Of a stretch of 64,000 nt of DNA, positions 9,646 through 18,400 are shown piece after piece; position 1 is the first letter of the stretch, and every line of letters starts with the position of its first letter. The notes beneath the pieces were generated by a model, which worked only from the letters and a program-made list of their open reading frames with translations, searched no databases and was not told the DNA's origin. The DNA comes from Anaerolineae bacterium (GTDB taxonomy: Bacteria > Chloroflexota > Anaerolineae > Anaerolineales > UBA11579), in assembly GCA_004297445.1 (NCBI GenBank), contig SCUK01000012.1, positions 1 through 64,000 of the forward strand, given 5' to 3'. Made by a program: the position numbers and the translations under genes.

Positions 9646-10071
9646 ATGTTACGCTGGCTGATTTTCCTTTTCTGGTTGAGTGGCACAATCTTCCCGTACA
9701 CCTGGCTGCGGCGCGAGTCGTCGCGTTTTCGCCTGTTGGTGGACACTTTCTTTGGTGCCGAGTGGGTGCACGTCGTGGGTCATCTGCTGCTGTATGCCAC
9801 CCTGGCCTGCCTGATTTGGTGGGCGCTGCGTCGTCGTCCGGGCTGGCTGGGCTCGGCGGCCACGCTGGCCTTCGCGTTTCCGGTTGGCTTCATGCAGGAG
9901 GGGCTGCAATCCTTTTTCCGTCGAGGTGCCTTTGGCGGCCCGGAGTTGTTTGACGTGCTGGTGGATCTCACCGGGGCACTAATCGGCCTGGTGCTGGCGC
10001 GGCTATTGTTCAGCGAACGAAAGCCTGCTGGGATTCCCCGCAAGGCCAACCGGGCCAATTTCCCTACTTGA
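9646..10071 (+). CDS. VanZ-like small membrane protein
   Basis: A 141-residue protein with about four hydrophobic segments. The pattern of a conserved membrane His (VHVVGHLLLYATLACLIWW), a QEGLQ motif (VGFMQEGLQSFFRRG) and a final DVLVDLTGALIGLVLAR helix matches the VanZ-like family (named after teicoplanin-resistance VanZ), whose biochemical role is unknown. There is no Shine-Dalgarno; TAGCAT at 9634-9639 sits exactly 6 nt before the ATG, suggesting a leaderless transcript. It stands alone between folA and a convergent lipoprotein gene. Confidence 0.7.
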   Translation: MLRWLIFLFWLSGTIFPYTWLRRESSRFRLLVDTFFGAEWVHVVGHLLLYATLACLIWWALRRRPGWLGSAATLAFAFPVGFMQEGLQSFFRRGAFGGPELFDVLVDLTGALIGLVLARLLFSERKPAGIPRKANRANFPT

Positions 10072-10114
10072 GAAGTAAATTTCAGAGCAGCGCATCCAAT
10101 AACCTTAGGGCTAT

Positions 10115-10732
10115 TTATCGTTCTCGCGTGTACAGATACGCCCGCTCGATGGTGATTAGCGCGCCGCCTTCGCCTTCTTCCACCGTGAAGCGTGTGGACA
10201 GCGCCAGCGTTTTGCCATCGTCAAGGATTTGAAATGCCAGCGATAGGCTGGGAGAAGAAACCAGGGGGGCTTGGTCTTCCAATGAAGTAGGGATTCCCTG
10301 GTCCCCGGGGCTGTAGACGCAGGTGTTGCCCCAGGGTTCTGCCATGGTTTCGGCGAGGAGATCCAGGTCTTCGGCGCGCCAGCGTATCTCGCCTGCGGCT
10401 TCCTCCGTGTACACCAGTTCAATGGGAATCGAGTACGCGCCGGTCAAGGCACAGGTCCAGTTCTCCGCTGCACCCGCCAGGCGATATTCATTGCCCACCT
10501 GTTCCACCAGAATCAGGTCTTCCTCATCAATGATCAGCAACGTCCCGATGACTGTGAACGGCGGCTCCACCACCGGCTGGTCCGGCCCGGCGGTGCGGCG
10601 CACAACCATCTCCGTGCGCCGCCAGGTGCCCTCCAGCGAATCGGTTTGGCCGATGCCGAGGATGGGAGTTGAACACGCGGCCAGTGCCAGCGTCAGGAGA
10701 ATCAAGAGGAATGTTCTAGGAAGTTTGCCCAT
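10115..10732 (-). CDS. Predicted lipoprotein of unknown function
   Basis: The 205-residue product begins with a lipoprotein signal peptide (FLLILLTLALAACS), so the mature protein would be lipid-anchored at the cysteine. The rest contains a SLEGTWRRTEMVV segment, a pattern common in lipocalin-like or META-like small beta-barrel lipoproteins, but I do not recognise a specific family. The gene is convergent with the VanZ-like gene and divergent from the Cys-cluster gene. A minus-strand TATAAT lies 25 bp upstream of its start codon. Confidence 0.65.
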   Translation of the reverse strand: MGKLPRTFLLILLTLALAACSTPILGIGQTDSLEGTWRRTEMVVRRTAGPDQPVVEPPFTVIGTLLIIDEEDLILVEQVGNEYRLAGAAENWTCALTGAYSIPIELVYTEEAAGEIRWRAEDLDLLAETMAEPWGNTCVYSPGDQGIPTSLEDQAPLVSSPSLSLAFQILDDGKTLALSTRFTVEEGEGGALITIERAYLYTRER

Positions 10733-10756
10733 GCGGTTTCCTTTGCGAGTTTCACT

Positions 10757-10788
10757 ATTATAGACTCATCTCCTGTCCCATTGGTCAG
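10757..10788 (-). promoter_or_regulatory. Promoter for the lipoprotein gene at 10115-10732
   Basis: Minus-strand TATAAT (10762 to 10757) is followed by AG, and CTGACC (10788 to 10783) lies about 20 bases upstream. The -10 box is perfect; the -35 is weak and its spacing is long. Confidence 0.5.
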
Positions 10789-10817
10789 TTAGACGCTCAT
10801 CTAATCAGTGGTATTAT
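10789..10817 (+). promoter_or_regulatory. Promoter for the Cys-cluster gene, nearly leaderless
   Basis: TTAGAC (10789-10794), a 17-base spacer and TATTAT (10812-10817). The predicted start of transcription coincides with the GTG at 10825. Confidence 0.6.
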
Positions 10818-10824
10818 CACCTTT

Positions 10825-11562
10825 GTGTCTGTTGCCATGATTCAACCCGATGAAATTCGCACTTTGTACGATGGCTTCGACGCGCCCATCGCCACGCTGG
10901 ATTGTGGGCAGAAGTGCTCGCCCTACAACGAGAGCGGCAAACCGTTTTGTTGCGATATCTGCCATGCCGTCCCCACCGCATACAAGGGCGAATGGAAGTA
11001 CCTGAAGGCCAACACCGGCCTATGGCACAAGTGGGACGCAGACAAGTGTGTGGACTCCGAGAAAGAGCGCCTGGAGGAACTGGCGCGCCTGAAAGACGAA
11101 GTCCCGGATTCCATGGAACTGATTGAGTGCCTTGGCCCCGCACACTGTGAGCGCGACTACCGCGCCATCACCTGCCGCCAGTTTCCGTTCTTCCCGTACC
11201 TGACGTCTGATTACCGCTTCATCGGCCTCGCGTATTATTGGGAGTTTCAGCAGCAGTGCTGGGTCATCAGCAACCTCTCCGTGGTGACTGACGAATACCG
11301 CCGCCAGTTTGTCGATACATTTGACAAGCTGTTCAGCCGCATGCCCCAGGAAATGGATAGTTATGGCGGGCACTCCGAGCACATGCGCGAAGAATTCGCC
11401 CGGATGCGCCGCACGATTCCGTTGTTGGGGCGCGACGGCGGCGTCTACAAGATTAGCCCGACCACGGAGAAGATGCGCCCGGTGGCGATTGAGACATTGC
11501 CGAAATTTGGACCCTACCGGGTGGCGGCGGCTCTGCCGTTCCCGGATGAGGCGGGCTCCTAG
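10825..11562 (+). CDS. Cysteine-rich YkgJ-like protein (putative zinc/iron-chelating cluster)
   Basis: A 245-residue soluble protein with an N-terminal cysteine cluster (DCGQKCSPYN, then FCCDICHAVPT) and later cysteines in ECLGPAHC and AITCRQFPFFPY. That arrangement matches the YkgJ-type CxxCxxCC family thought to chelate zinc or iron; the ligand here is not established. The GTG at 10825 coincides with the predicted transcription start of the TTAGAC-17-TATTAT promoter, so it may be translated without a leader; ATG 10837 is the alternative start. No obvious partner gene is adjacent: it is divergent from a lipoprotein gene and 113 bp ahead of an ABC exporter operon. Confidence 0.6.
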   Translation: MSVAMIQPDEIRTLYDGFDAPIATLDCGQKCSPYNESGKPFCCDICHAVPTAYKGEWKYLKANTGLWHKWDADKCVDSEKERLEELARLKDEVPDSMELIECLGPAHCERDYRAITCRQFPFFPYLTSDYRFIGLAYYWEFQQQCWVISNLSVVTDEYRRQFVDTFDKLFSRMPQEMDSYGGHSEHMREEFARMRRTIPLLGRDGGVYKISPTTEKMRPVAIETLPKFGPYRVAAALPFPDEAGS

Positions 11563-11675
11563 ACGTTCTTTCCCACCTGGCAGGCGGCTGGAAATGTGAC
11601 AGTTCGCCGGCCCGCGCTGCGGCTATTGCATTCATCCGCCAAACCTAAGTAATGACCTTGTGTTAATCGGAACCT

Positions 11676-13454
11676 ATGACAACTCAGACTCAAACTTTCC
11701 GCGCTGAACTCTCTGAATTCACCCTGGCAAACCGCCGGGCTACCAACCGAACCAGCCCGCTACGCTGGTTGTGGTCGCATTTCATCCCCTACTGGTGGAT
11801 TGGCGTCATTGTGCTCATCGGCGCTTTTGCCAATGCCGCGCTGGCGGCAGTGGTGCCGGTGCAAATTGGCCTGGCCTTTGACTCCATACTTAAGAACCCG
11901 CCGGACCCCTCGGTGTTGTGGCCGATTGCCTGGATCATCATGGCCTCCCAGATGACGCGTGGGGTGCTTCAGTTTGGGCGTAACTTTGGCGCCGAGGTGC
12001 TTGGCCAACTCTACGAGCGCAACATTCGCGACGAGTTGTACGTCTCGCTCCTTGGCAAGAGCATGACCTTTCACAGCCTGCAGCCGGTGGGCGATACGAT
12101 GGCGCGTGCCACCAACGATGTGCGCGAAATCAACTTCATGTTCAATCCCGGCATTAACCTCGTCATCGGGTCGGCCAACTTCCTCATCATGCCCATCTAC
12201 GTTGGCCCCACCATCCACCCCTCGTTGATTTTCACGCCACTGATTTTCACCATCCTCTACTTTGTGGCGATGGCCCAGTATCTGGGCGAACTCAGCCCCA
12301 TTACGGACCGGGTGCGCAAGTCGTTTGGCGAGCTGAACACTCGCCTTGCCGAGGCGCTGGATGGCATTGAGACTGTCAAAGGTATGTCGCAGGAGACGGA
12401 AGAAGTCCGCATGTTCGACGACAATGCGCGCCGCTTCCGCGATGACTCCGTTGTGCAGGGAGATGTCGAAGCCCGTTTCCTGCCGCTGTTATTGTTGGGG
12501 CTGGCGCAGGGAGTTGGCCTGCTGCACAGCCTGTTGTTGCTGAATGCCGGCCTGATTTCTGCGGGCGATGTCGTGTCCTATTTCGGGCTGCTCAGCCTTT
12601 TCGGCTTCCCCACCTTCGTTTCACTCTTCGCCTACTCGCAGGTGTCCTCCGGTTTGGCTGGGGCGCGTCGCATTCTTGAACTGATGAACACCGAAACAGA
12701 CCTTGACCAGAACACGGTCGGCCGCTCCAAGAAAATGAAAGGCGGCATCGAATTACGCGGCGTGACATTTGCTTACGGAGAAGATGACCCCGCGGTTCAG
12801 GACGTTTCCGTCAGCATTGAGCCGGGCCAGACCGTAGCCATCGTGGGCCAAACGGGCGCGGGCAAGACCAGCCTGGCCAAATTGGTGAACCGCACTTATG
12901 ACGTAACCGCCGGCCAGGTACTGGTGGATGGCGTCGATGTGCGCGAGTGGCAATTGGCCGCCCTGCGCCAGCAGGTCAGCATCATCGAGCAGGATGTCTT
13001 CCTGTTCTCGCGTTCCATTTCTGACAATATTGCCTTTGGCAAGCCGGGCGCCAGCCGCGAAGACGTGGAGGCTGCCGCACACGCCGCCCAGGCGCATGAC
13101 TTCATCATGGAGTTCAAAGACGGCTATGAGACGGTGATTGGCGAGCGCGGCGTCACGCTTTCCGGCGGCCAGCGCCAGCGGTTGGCGCTGGCGCGTGCCT
13201 TCCTCACTGACCCGCGCATTCTGGTGCTGGACGACTCGACCAGCGCCATCGACTCAGCCACCGAAGACCTTATCCAGCGCGCCATCTACGCCGCCGCCAA
13301 GGGGCGCACCACGCTCATCATCACCCACCGCCTTTCCCAGATTCGCTGGGCGGACCAGATTTTGGTGATGCGCAAAGGCCGGGTCGCCGCCGTCGGCACG
13401 CATGATGACCTGCTGCGCACCTCCGAAGTCTACCGGCGCATCTTTACGGAATAG
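11676..13454 (+). CDS. ABC exporter half-transporter, degenerate-site subunit
   Basis: A 592-residue type IV ABC exporter subunit: six-helix membrane domain (about 35-320) and ATPase domain (350-592). Walker A is GQTGAGKTS near 390 and the signature is canonical (LSGGQRQRL). The Walker B is ILVLDDSTSAID, where Asp replaces the catalytic Glu, so this site should hydrolyse ATP poorly. With the next gene, 30 bp downstream, it fits a heterodimeric exporter of the TM287/288 or BmrCD type, in which one of the two ATP sites is degenerate. The substrate is unknown; lipids, drugs or peptides are all possible. The ATG at 11676 follows CGGAACCT with no strong ribosome binding site. Confidence 0.9.
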   Translation: MTTQTQTFRAELSEFTLANRRATNRTSPLRWLWSHFIPYWWIGVIVLIGAFANAALAAVVPVQIGLAFDSILKNPPDPSVLWPIAWIIMASQMTRGVLQFGRNFGAEVLGQLYERNIRDELYVSLLGKSMTFHSLQPVGDTMARATNDVREINFMFNPGINLVIGSANFLIMPIYVGPTIHPSLIFTPLIFTILYFVAMAQYLGELSPITDRVRKSFGELNTRLAEALDGIETVKGMSQETEEVRMFDDNARRFRDDSVVQGDVEARFLPLLLLGLAQGVGLLHSLLLLNAGLISAGDVVSYFGLLSLFGFPTFVSLFAYSQVSSGLAGARRILELMNTETDLDQNTVGRSKKMKGGIELRGVTFAYGEDDPAVQDVSVSIEPGQTVAIVGQTGAGKTSLAKLVNRTYDVTAGQVLVDGVDVREWQLAALRQQVSIIEQDVFLFSRSISDNIAFGKPGASREDVEAAAHAAQAHDFIMEFKDGYETVIGERGVTLSGGQRQRLALARAFLTDPRILVLDDSTSAIDSATEDLIQRAIYAAAKGRTTLIITHRLSQIRWADQILVMRKGRVAAVGTHDDLLRTSEVYRRIFTE

Positions 13455-13484
13455 TGAACTACTAAGGAACACTGAGACTACCTT

Positions 13485-15302
13485 ATGGGATTCTTTTCCA
13501 GCCTCGACGTTGAAACCTACGACCGCCAGTACAGCGACCGTGACCTGGTTCGCCGCATGGCGAAATACTTTGGCCGCTACAAACGACCGCTGATAGGGAT
13601 TTCACTCTTTCTGGTGCTCGTTACTCTCGCCAGCGCCGCTGTGCCCCTGTTGGTGAGCGCGGCGATGGATCGCGTTCAGACCACGCTCACCGTCCGGCTA
13701 ATCTGGTTGCTGGGCGGCGCGGTGGTCATGGCCGGCGTACTGGTGTGGTTCGCCAACTGGATTCAGCGTCGCCTGATGGCGCGCGTCATCGGCAATGTCA
13801 TCGTCGACGTGCGCAGCGATGCCTTTCGTGCCGCGATGGAGCACGACCTTTCCTTTTACGATGAACACTCCTCTGGCCGCATCCTTTCGCGTATTACCTC
13901 GGACACGCGTGAATTCGGTCAGGTAGTGGATTTGGTCACCAACTTGTTCTCTCAGGTAGCGCAGGCGGCCATCCTGGGTGCGGTGTTGTTCGCTATCGAA
14001 CCCAAGTTGATGTTCTACCTGCTTATCTATCTCCCCTTCGTGTTTCTCATCGCCATTGGCTTCCGGCGTTTGGCGCGCGACGTCACCCGCAAGGGTTTCC
14101 GTGCCATGGGCAACGTCAATGCCGCCATCAAGGAAACGGTGAGTGGCATCCTGGTCGCCAAAAACTTCCGTCAGGAGCAGGAGATTTTCAACGAGTTTGA
14201 TGAAGCCAATCAGACGTCCTACAAGGCCAACCTTCGCCGCGGCTTCGTTATCAGCACCATCTTTCCAACTCTTAACGCAGTCGGCGGCATTGGCACGGCG
14301 ATGATTGTGTACGTCGGGGGGCATTCTTCGGCGGCGGGCATCATCACCGTGGGGGCGTGGTTCCTGTTCACCCAGAGCCTGGATGCGTTCTGGTTCCCAA
14401 TCCTCAACCTCTCCGCCTTCTGGACGCAGTTGCAGAGCGGCCTGTCGGCCGCGGAACGCGCCTTCGCCCTCATTGATGCCGAACCCAAGGTTGTTCAGGT
14501 GTCGCGCAACCCCGTGCCGGCGCTCAAAGGCGATATTCGTTTCGAGAAGGTCGGTTTTCAATACAACGAGCAGGAAGTTGTGCTGCGGGACTTCGACTTG
14601 CACATCCGGCCGGGCGAGACCGTGGCGCTGGTTGGCCACACCGGCGCGGGCAAGTCCTCCATCGCCAAGCTCACCTCGCGCTTCTATGAGTTCCAGAGTG
14701 GGCAGGTCTTGATTGACGGGCATGACATTCGCTCGTTTGACCTCACCGAATACCGAAAACAGCTGGGCATTGTTTCTCAAATGCCATTCCTGTTCTCCCA
14801 GACTGTGCTGGAAAACATCCGCTACGCGCGGCCGCAGGCTACCGAAGAAGAAATCCTGGCGCTTGCCAATCGCATCGGCGATGGCGAATGGCTGGAAACC
14901 TTCCCGGATGGACTGCATACCGAAGTAGGGGAGCGCGGCGGCCGCCTGAGCATGGGCCAGCGCCAGTTGGTGGTGTTACTGCGGGTGCTGGTCCAGCAGC
15001 CGGCCATCTTCATCCTGGATGAAGCCACTGCCAGCATCGACCCGTTCACCGAGTGGCAGATTCAGCAGGCGCTCAACCTGATTTTGAAGCACACCACCAG
15101 TGTTCTCATCGCCCACCGCTTGAGCACGGTAAAGGCTGCTGACCGCATCATCGTGGTACGGCAGGGTCAGATCATTGAAGAAGGCAACCACGAAAGCCTG
15201 CTGGCGCAAGAGGGCCACTACGCCGAGTTGTACAACACGTACTTCCGCCACCAGTCCCTGGCCTATGTGGAGCAATCGCGCCAGTTCGCTGCCGGGGATT
15301 AG
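13485..15302 (+). CDS. ABC exporter half-transporter, catalytic-site subunit
   Basis: The 605-residue partner of the preceding gene. A six-helix membrane domain (about 30-310) precedes an ATPase domain with Walker A GHTGAGKSS near 384, signature LSMGQRQLV near 488 (Met for the first Gly of LSGGQ), Walker B IFILDEATASID near 510 with the catalytic Glu, and the H-loop in LIAHRLSTV. A noncanonical signature here and a defective Walker B in the partner would together form one degenerate ATP site, while the other site stays canonical. Both genes share one transcript that ends at the hairpin at 15348. Substrate unknown. Confidence 0.9.
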   Translation: MGFFSSLDVETYDRQYSDRDLVRRMAKYFGRYKRPLIGISLFLVLVTLASAAVPLLVSAAMDRVQTTLTVRLIWLLGGAVVMAGVLVWFANWIQRRLMARVIGNVIVDVRSDAFRAAMEHDLSFYDEHSSGRILSRITSDTREFGQVVDLVTNLFSQVAQAAILGAVLFAIEPKLMFYLLIYLPFVFLIAIGFRRLARDVTRKGFRAMGNVNAAIKETVSGILVAKNFRQEQEIFNEFDEANQTSYKANLRRGFVISTIFPTLNAVGGIGTAMIVYVGGHSSAAGIITVGAWFLFTQSLDAFWFPILNLSAFWTQLQSGLSAAERAFALIDAEPKVVQVSRNPVPALKGDIRFEKVGFQYNEQEVVLRDFDLHIRPGETVALVGHTGAGKSSIAKLTSRFYEFQSGQVLIDGHDIRSFDLTEYRKQLGIVSQMPFLFSQTVLENIRYARPQATEEEILALANRIGDGEWLETFPDGLHTEVGERGGRLSMGQRQLVVLLRVLVQQPAIFILDEATASIDPFTEWQIQQALNLILKHTTSVLIAHRLSTVKAADRIIVVRQGQIIEEGNHESLLAQEGHYAELYNTYFRHQSLAYVEQSRQFAAGD

Positions 15303-15347
15303 GCGCACAGCCACTGGCAGTCACTTGTTCCTTATAACGTAGACCAG

Positions 15348-15380
15348 CAGCGGGCTTAAACTTAAGCCCGCTGTTCGATT
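15348..15380 (+). terminator. Intrinsic terminator after the ABC exporter operon
   Basis: A 12-bp palindromic stem (CAGCGGGCTTAA / TTAAGCCCGCTG) is followed by TTCGATTCTT. The T-tract is imperfect, but the stem is strong and well placed 45 bp after the stop codon. Confidence 0.75.
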
Positions 15381-15427
15381 CTTACACTGAAAATTCGGCC
15401 TTTTCTCCTCTTTGCCACTCAACTGTC

Positions 15428-15467
15428 ATGCGGTTGGCTTGCGGGGCATGCCAACCGCATTTACAAT
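15428..15467 (+). promoter_or_regulatory. Perfect inverted repeat next to a -10 box, probable operator and promoter of the kinase gene
   Basis: ATGCGGTTGGC (15428-15438) and GCCAACCGCAT (15450-15460) form a perfect 11-bp inverted repeat around an 11-base gap. TACAAT (15462-15467) begins two bases after it and lies 7 nt before ATG 15475; TTGCGG at 15440 could be the -35, 16 bases upstream. The placement over the -35 region suggests a binding site for a dimeric regulator. There is no T-tract, so it is not a terminator. Confidence 0.6.
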
Positions 15468-15474
15468 CAAGCAC

Positions 15475-18400
15475 ATGGATGAGGTGAATACCAGTGCGCC
15501 GGCTGTACCTGCTGTTTCCGGGCGACGCGTCCGCTTGTTGCCACTGGGGGTGCTGGCCTTCCAACTGCTGGCGCTGGCCGCGTTGGCTGCCGCGCCGTTG
15601 CTCGCCTGGCAGTGGTCGCGCAACGCATTTGCGGGTCTGCTGCTGGAGCCGAATTTGGTGCTTTCAGACCTTGGTCCGGTTTCCGCGGGGGCCTGGCGCG
15701 GGCCGCGCCCGCCTGTGCCGGCTGGCGCACAACTCATCGCTGTGGAAGGACAACCGGTTCTCAATGCCCAGGATTTCGCCGCCCAACTGGCCGGGCGCAT
15801 CCCCGGCGAACTGATTGAACTTGACCTGCGCGCGGCAGATGGCGCAGCGGTCAATGCCACAGTCCAATTGCAGCAGATGCCCATCCCGGACCGGCTGGCC
15901 TATCTCTACTTGCCCTACACCGTTGGGCTGGCGTTCCTTGCGCTGGGGTTGTGGGCGCTCAACTTGCGCCGCAACGACCGCGCCGGCCGGGCCTTCAGCC
16001 TGTTTGCGGCTGCGCTCGCCCTGGTGCTCGGCGGCCTGTTCGATTTCTATTCCACCCACCGGTTGGTTGCTTTCTGGCTGGCAGGTTTTGCTGTCATGGG
16101 CGGTTCCCTGCTGCACCTTGCGCTGGTCTTCCCGCGCCCCGCTCGGCTGGTAGTGAAACTCCCCTGGTTGGCGGCTCTGGGCTATGTGGCCGGCGGCGGC
16201 TTGGCCATTAATGCACTGATTGCGCTGAATCAGACGGACGCGCCCTTCACCTTCCGGTTGGGGCTCAATCTGCTTCTGGCATTCGCGGCGGTTTCCGGCG
16301 CACTCTTGCTTGCCCGGCTGCTCTGGACGCGTTTTCGTTCGCCATCGCCCACGGACCAGCAGCAAACGCGTGTGACCCTGCTGGCGGCTGGGTTGGGTTT
16401 TGCTCCGCTGGCGCTGTGGGGCATGGCGCGCCTCGCGGGTCTGGGCAGTATCCCCCTGCCGCTGGTGTTGCTGCCCGGTACGCTGTTTCCGGCCGGGCTG
16501 GCCGCCGCCATCCTGCGCCTGCGTACCGCCAGCACCGATGCCTTTGTACGCCGCGCCCTGGTGTACGCCATCCTGACGATTCTGGCCGGTGCGGGCTATG
16601 CCGCGCTGGTTAGCGGCGCGAGCCTCGTCCTTGCCGATGTGTTGCGCCCGGAGGAACCTGCGTTGCTCGGGGCGCTGGTCTTTGCGCTGGCGCTGGTCTT
16701 CAACCCACTGCGTACCCGTCTGGAGCGGGTGATTAACGCCGTCTTCTTCCGTGGTGATGCCGCCCAGCGCGCCCAAATTGAATTGTTTGAAGAGAGCCTG
16801 GCGCGCGCCATGGAGACCGGGCACATCGTTTCCGAATTGCGCCAGAAAATAGAAAACGACCTGCAGCCGGGGCGGTTGCATGTGTTCGTCTACAACGCAT
16901 CTACCGACCTGTATGAAGCCGCACCGGATTCCACCCGCCGCCCCACCACCGATATCCGCTTTGCGCGCAGCAGCCCGCTGGCTGTCGTGCTGCGCGAATC
17001 CCAGCCGGCCTTATTCATAGGCGCGGCCGAGCCGCTGCCGCCGGAACTGGGCAGCGAGAAAGCGCGTCTGGCCTTGCTCGGGGCGCAGTTGTATGTTGCC
17101 TTGCCCGGCCAACAGCGGTTGGAAGGCTGGCTGGCGCTCGGCCCGCGGCGCGGTGGCGAGCCTTACACTGGACCGGATGTCAGTTATCTCACGGCACTGG
17201 CCGAAGAAGCCGGCTTGGCCCTGTCTCGCGGCCAGGTGCTGGCAGACAAAGACCGCCGGGTGCTTGAAATGAACGTCCTCACCCGCGTGGCGCAGGGCGT
17301 TAACATCACCCTGGATTTCGATGACATCTTGGAATTGATTTACGCCCAGGCGCGGCAGGTGATTCCCCTCACGGACTTTTCTATTACCCTCTACGATGTC
17401 CCCACCGGCGGCCTGCGTCATGTGTTCTATGTCGAAGAGGATGAGCGCCTGGAAGAACAGGAACAACGCCTGATTCCGCCCGGCCGTGGCCTGGCGCGCC
17501 TGGTGCTGGAAAGCGGCCGCCACATCGCCGTGGATGATTACGAGCGCGCCTGCCGCGCCCAGCGCGTACTGCCCGCCAAGGAAGGCATCTTCGCCTGGAT
17601 GGGTGTACCGTTGAATGCCGGAGCGGAAACCATCGGGGTGGTCTCGGTCAGCAGCCGCGATGCCGCCGTGCGCTACACCGATGACCAGCGCGGCATTTTG
17701 CAGGCGATCTCGGACCAGGCGGCCGGCGCCATTGTCAAGGCCAGGTTGCTGGAGGAATCCCAGAAGCGTACCCGCCAGCTCGGCAAACTGAACGAAGTGG
17801 CCCAGAGTTTGTCGTCCACGCTGGAAATCAAGCCGCTGTTGGATAACATCCTGCGCTCCGCGGTTGAAATCCTCAACTGCGAGGCCGGCAGCCTGCTGAC
17901 TCTGGATGAAGAGACTGGCGAACTGGTTTTTGACGTCGTGGTGGGTTCGGCGGAAAGCGAACTCAAGGGCACGCGCATGGCTTCCGGCAGTGGCCTGGTG
18001 GGCAAGGCGGTCAATGACCGCCAGCCGTTCATCGTCAACAACGTCAAGCAGAGCCAGGACTGGGAAGCCTCCAAGGACAAGGAAACCGGGTTCATCACCC
18101 GTGGCATCCTCGGTGTACCGATGATGGTCAAAGACCGGGTGTTGGGCGTGATTGAAGTCATAAACAAAAAGGATGGCATGCCGTTCAGCCAGGACGACCT
18201 GGAACTGCTCACTGCTTTCACCGGGCAGGCGGCCATCGCTCTTGAGAACGCCCGCCTCTACACCCTGACGGACCAGCAACTGGCCTCCCGCGTGGAGGAG
18301 CTTTCGGTCATGCAGCGCATCGACCGCGAATTGAACACCAGTCTGGATGTCTCGCGTGCCATGCGCATCACGCTGGAATGGGCGGTGCGCCAGAGCGCCG

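Noticed and set aside
15428-15460. Inverted repeat before the GAF kinase as a transcription terminator
   Set aside because: No T-tract follows. The ABC operon already has its own hairpin at 15348, and a -10 box begins two bases after the repeat.
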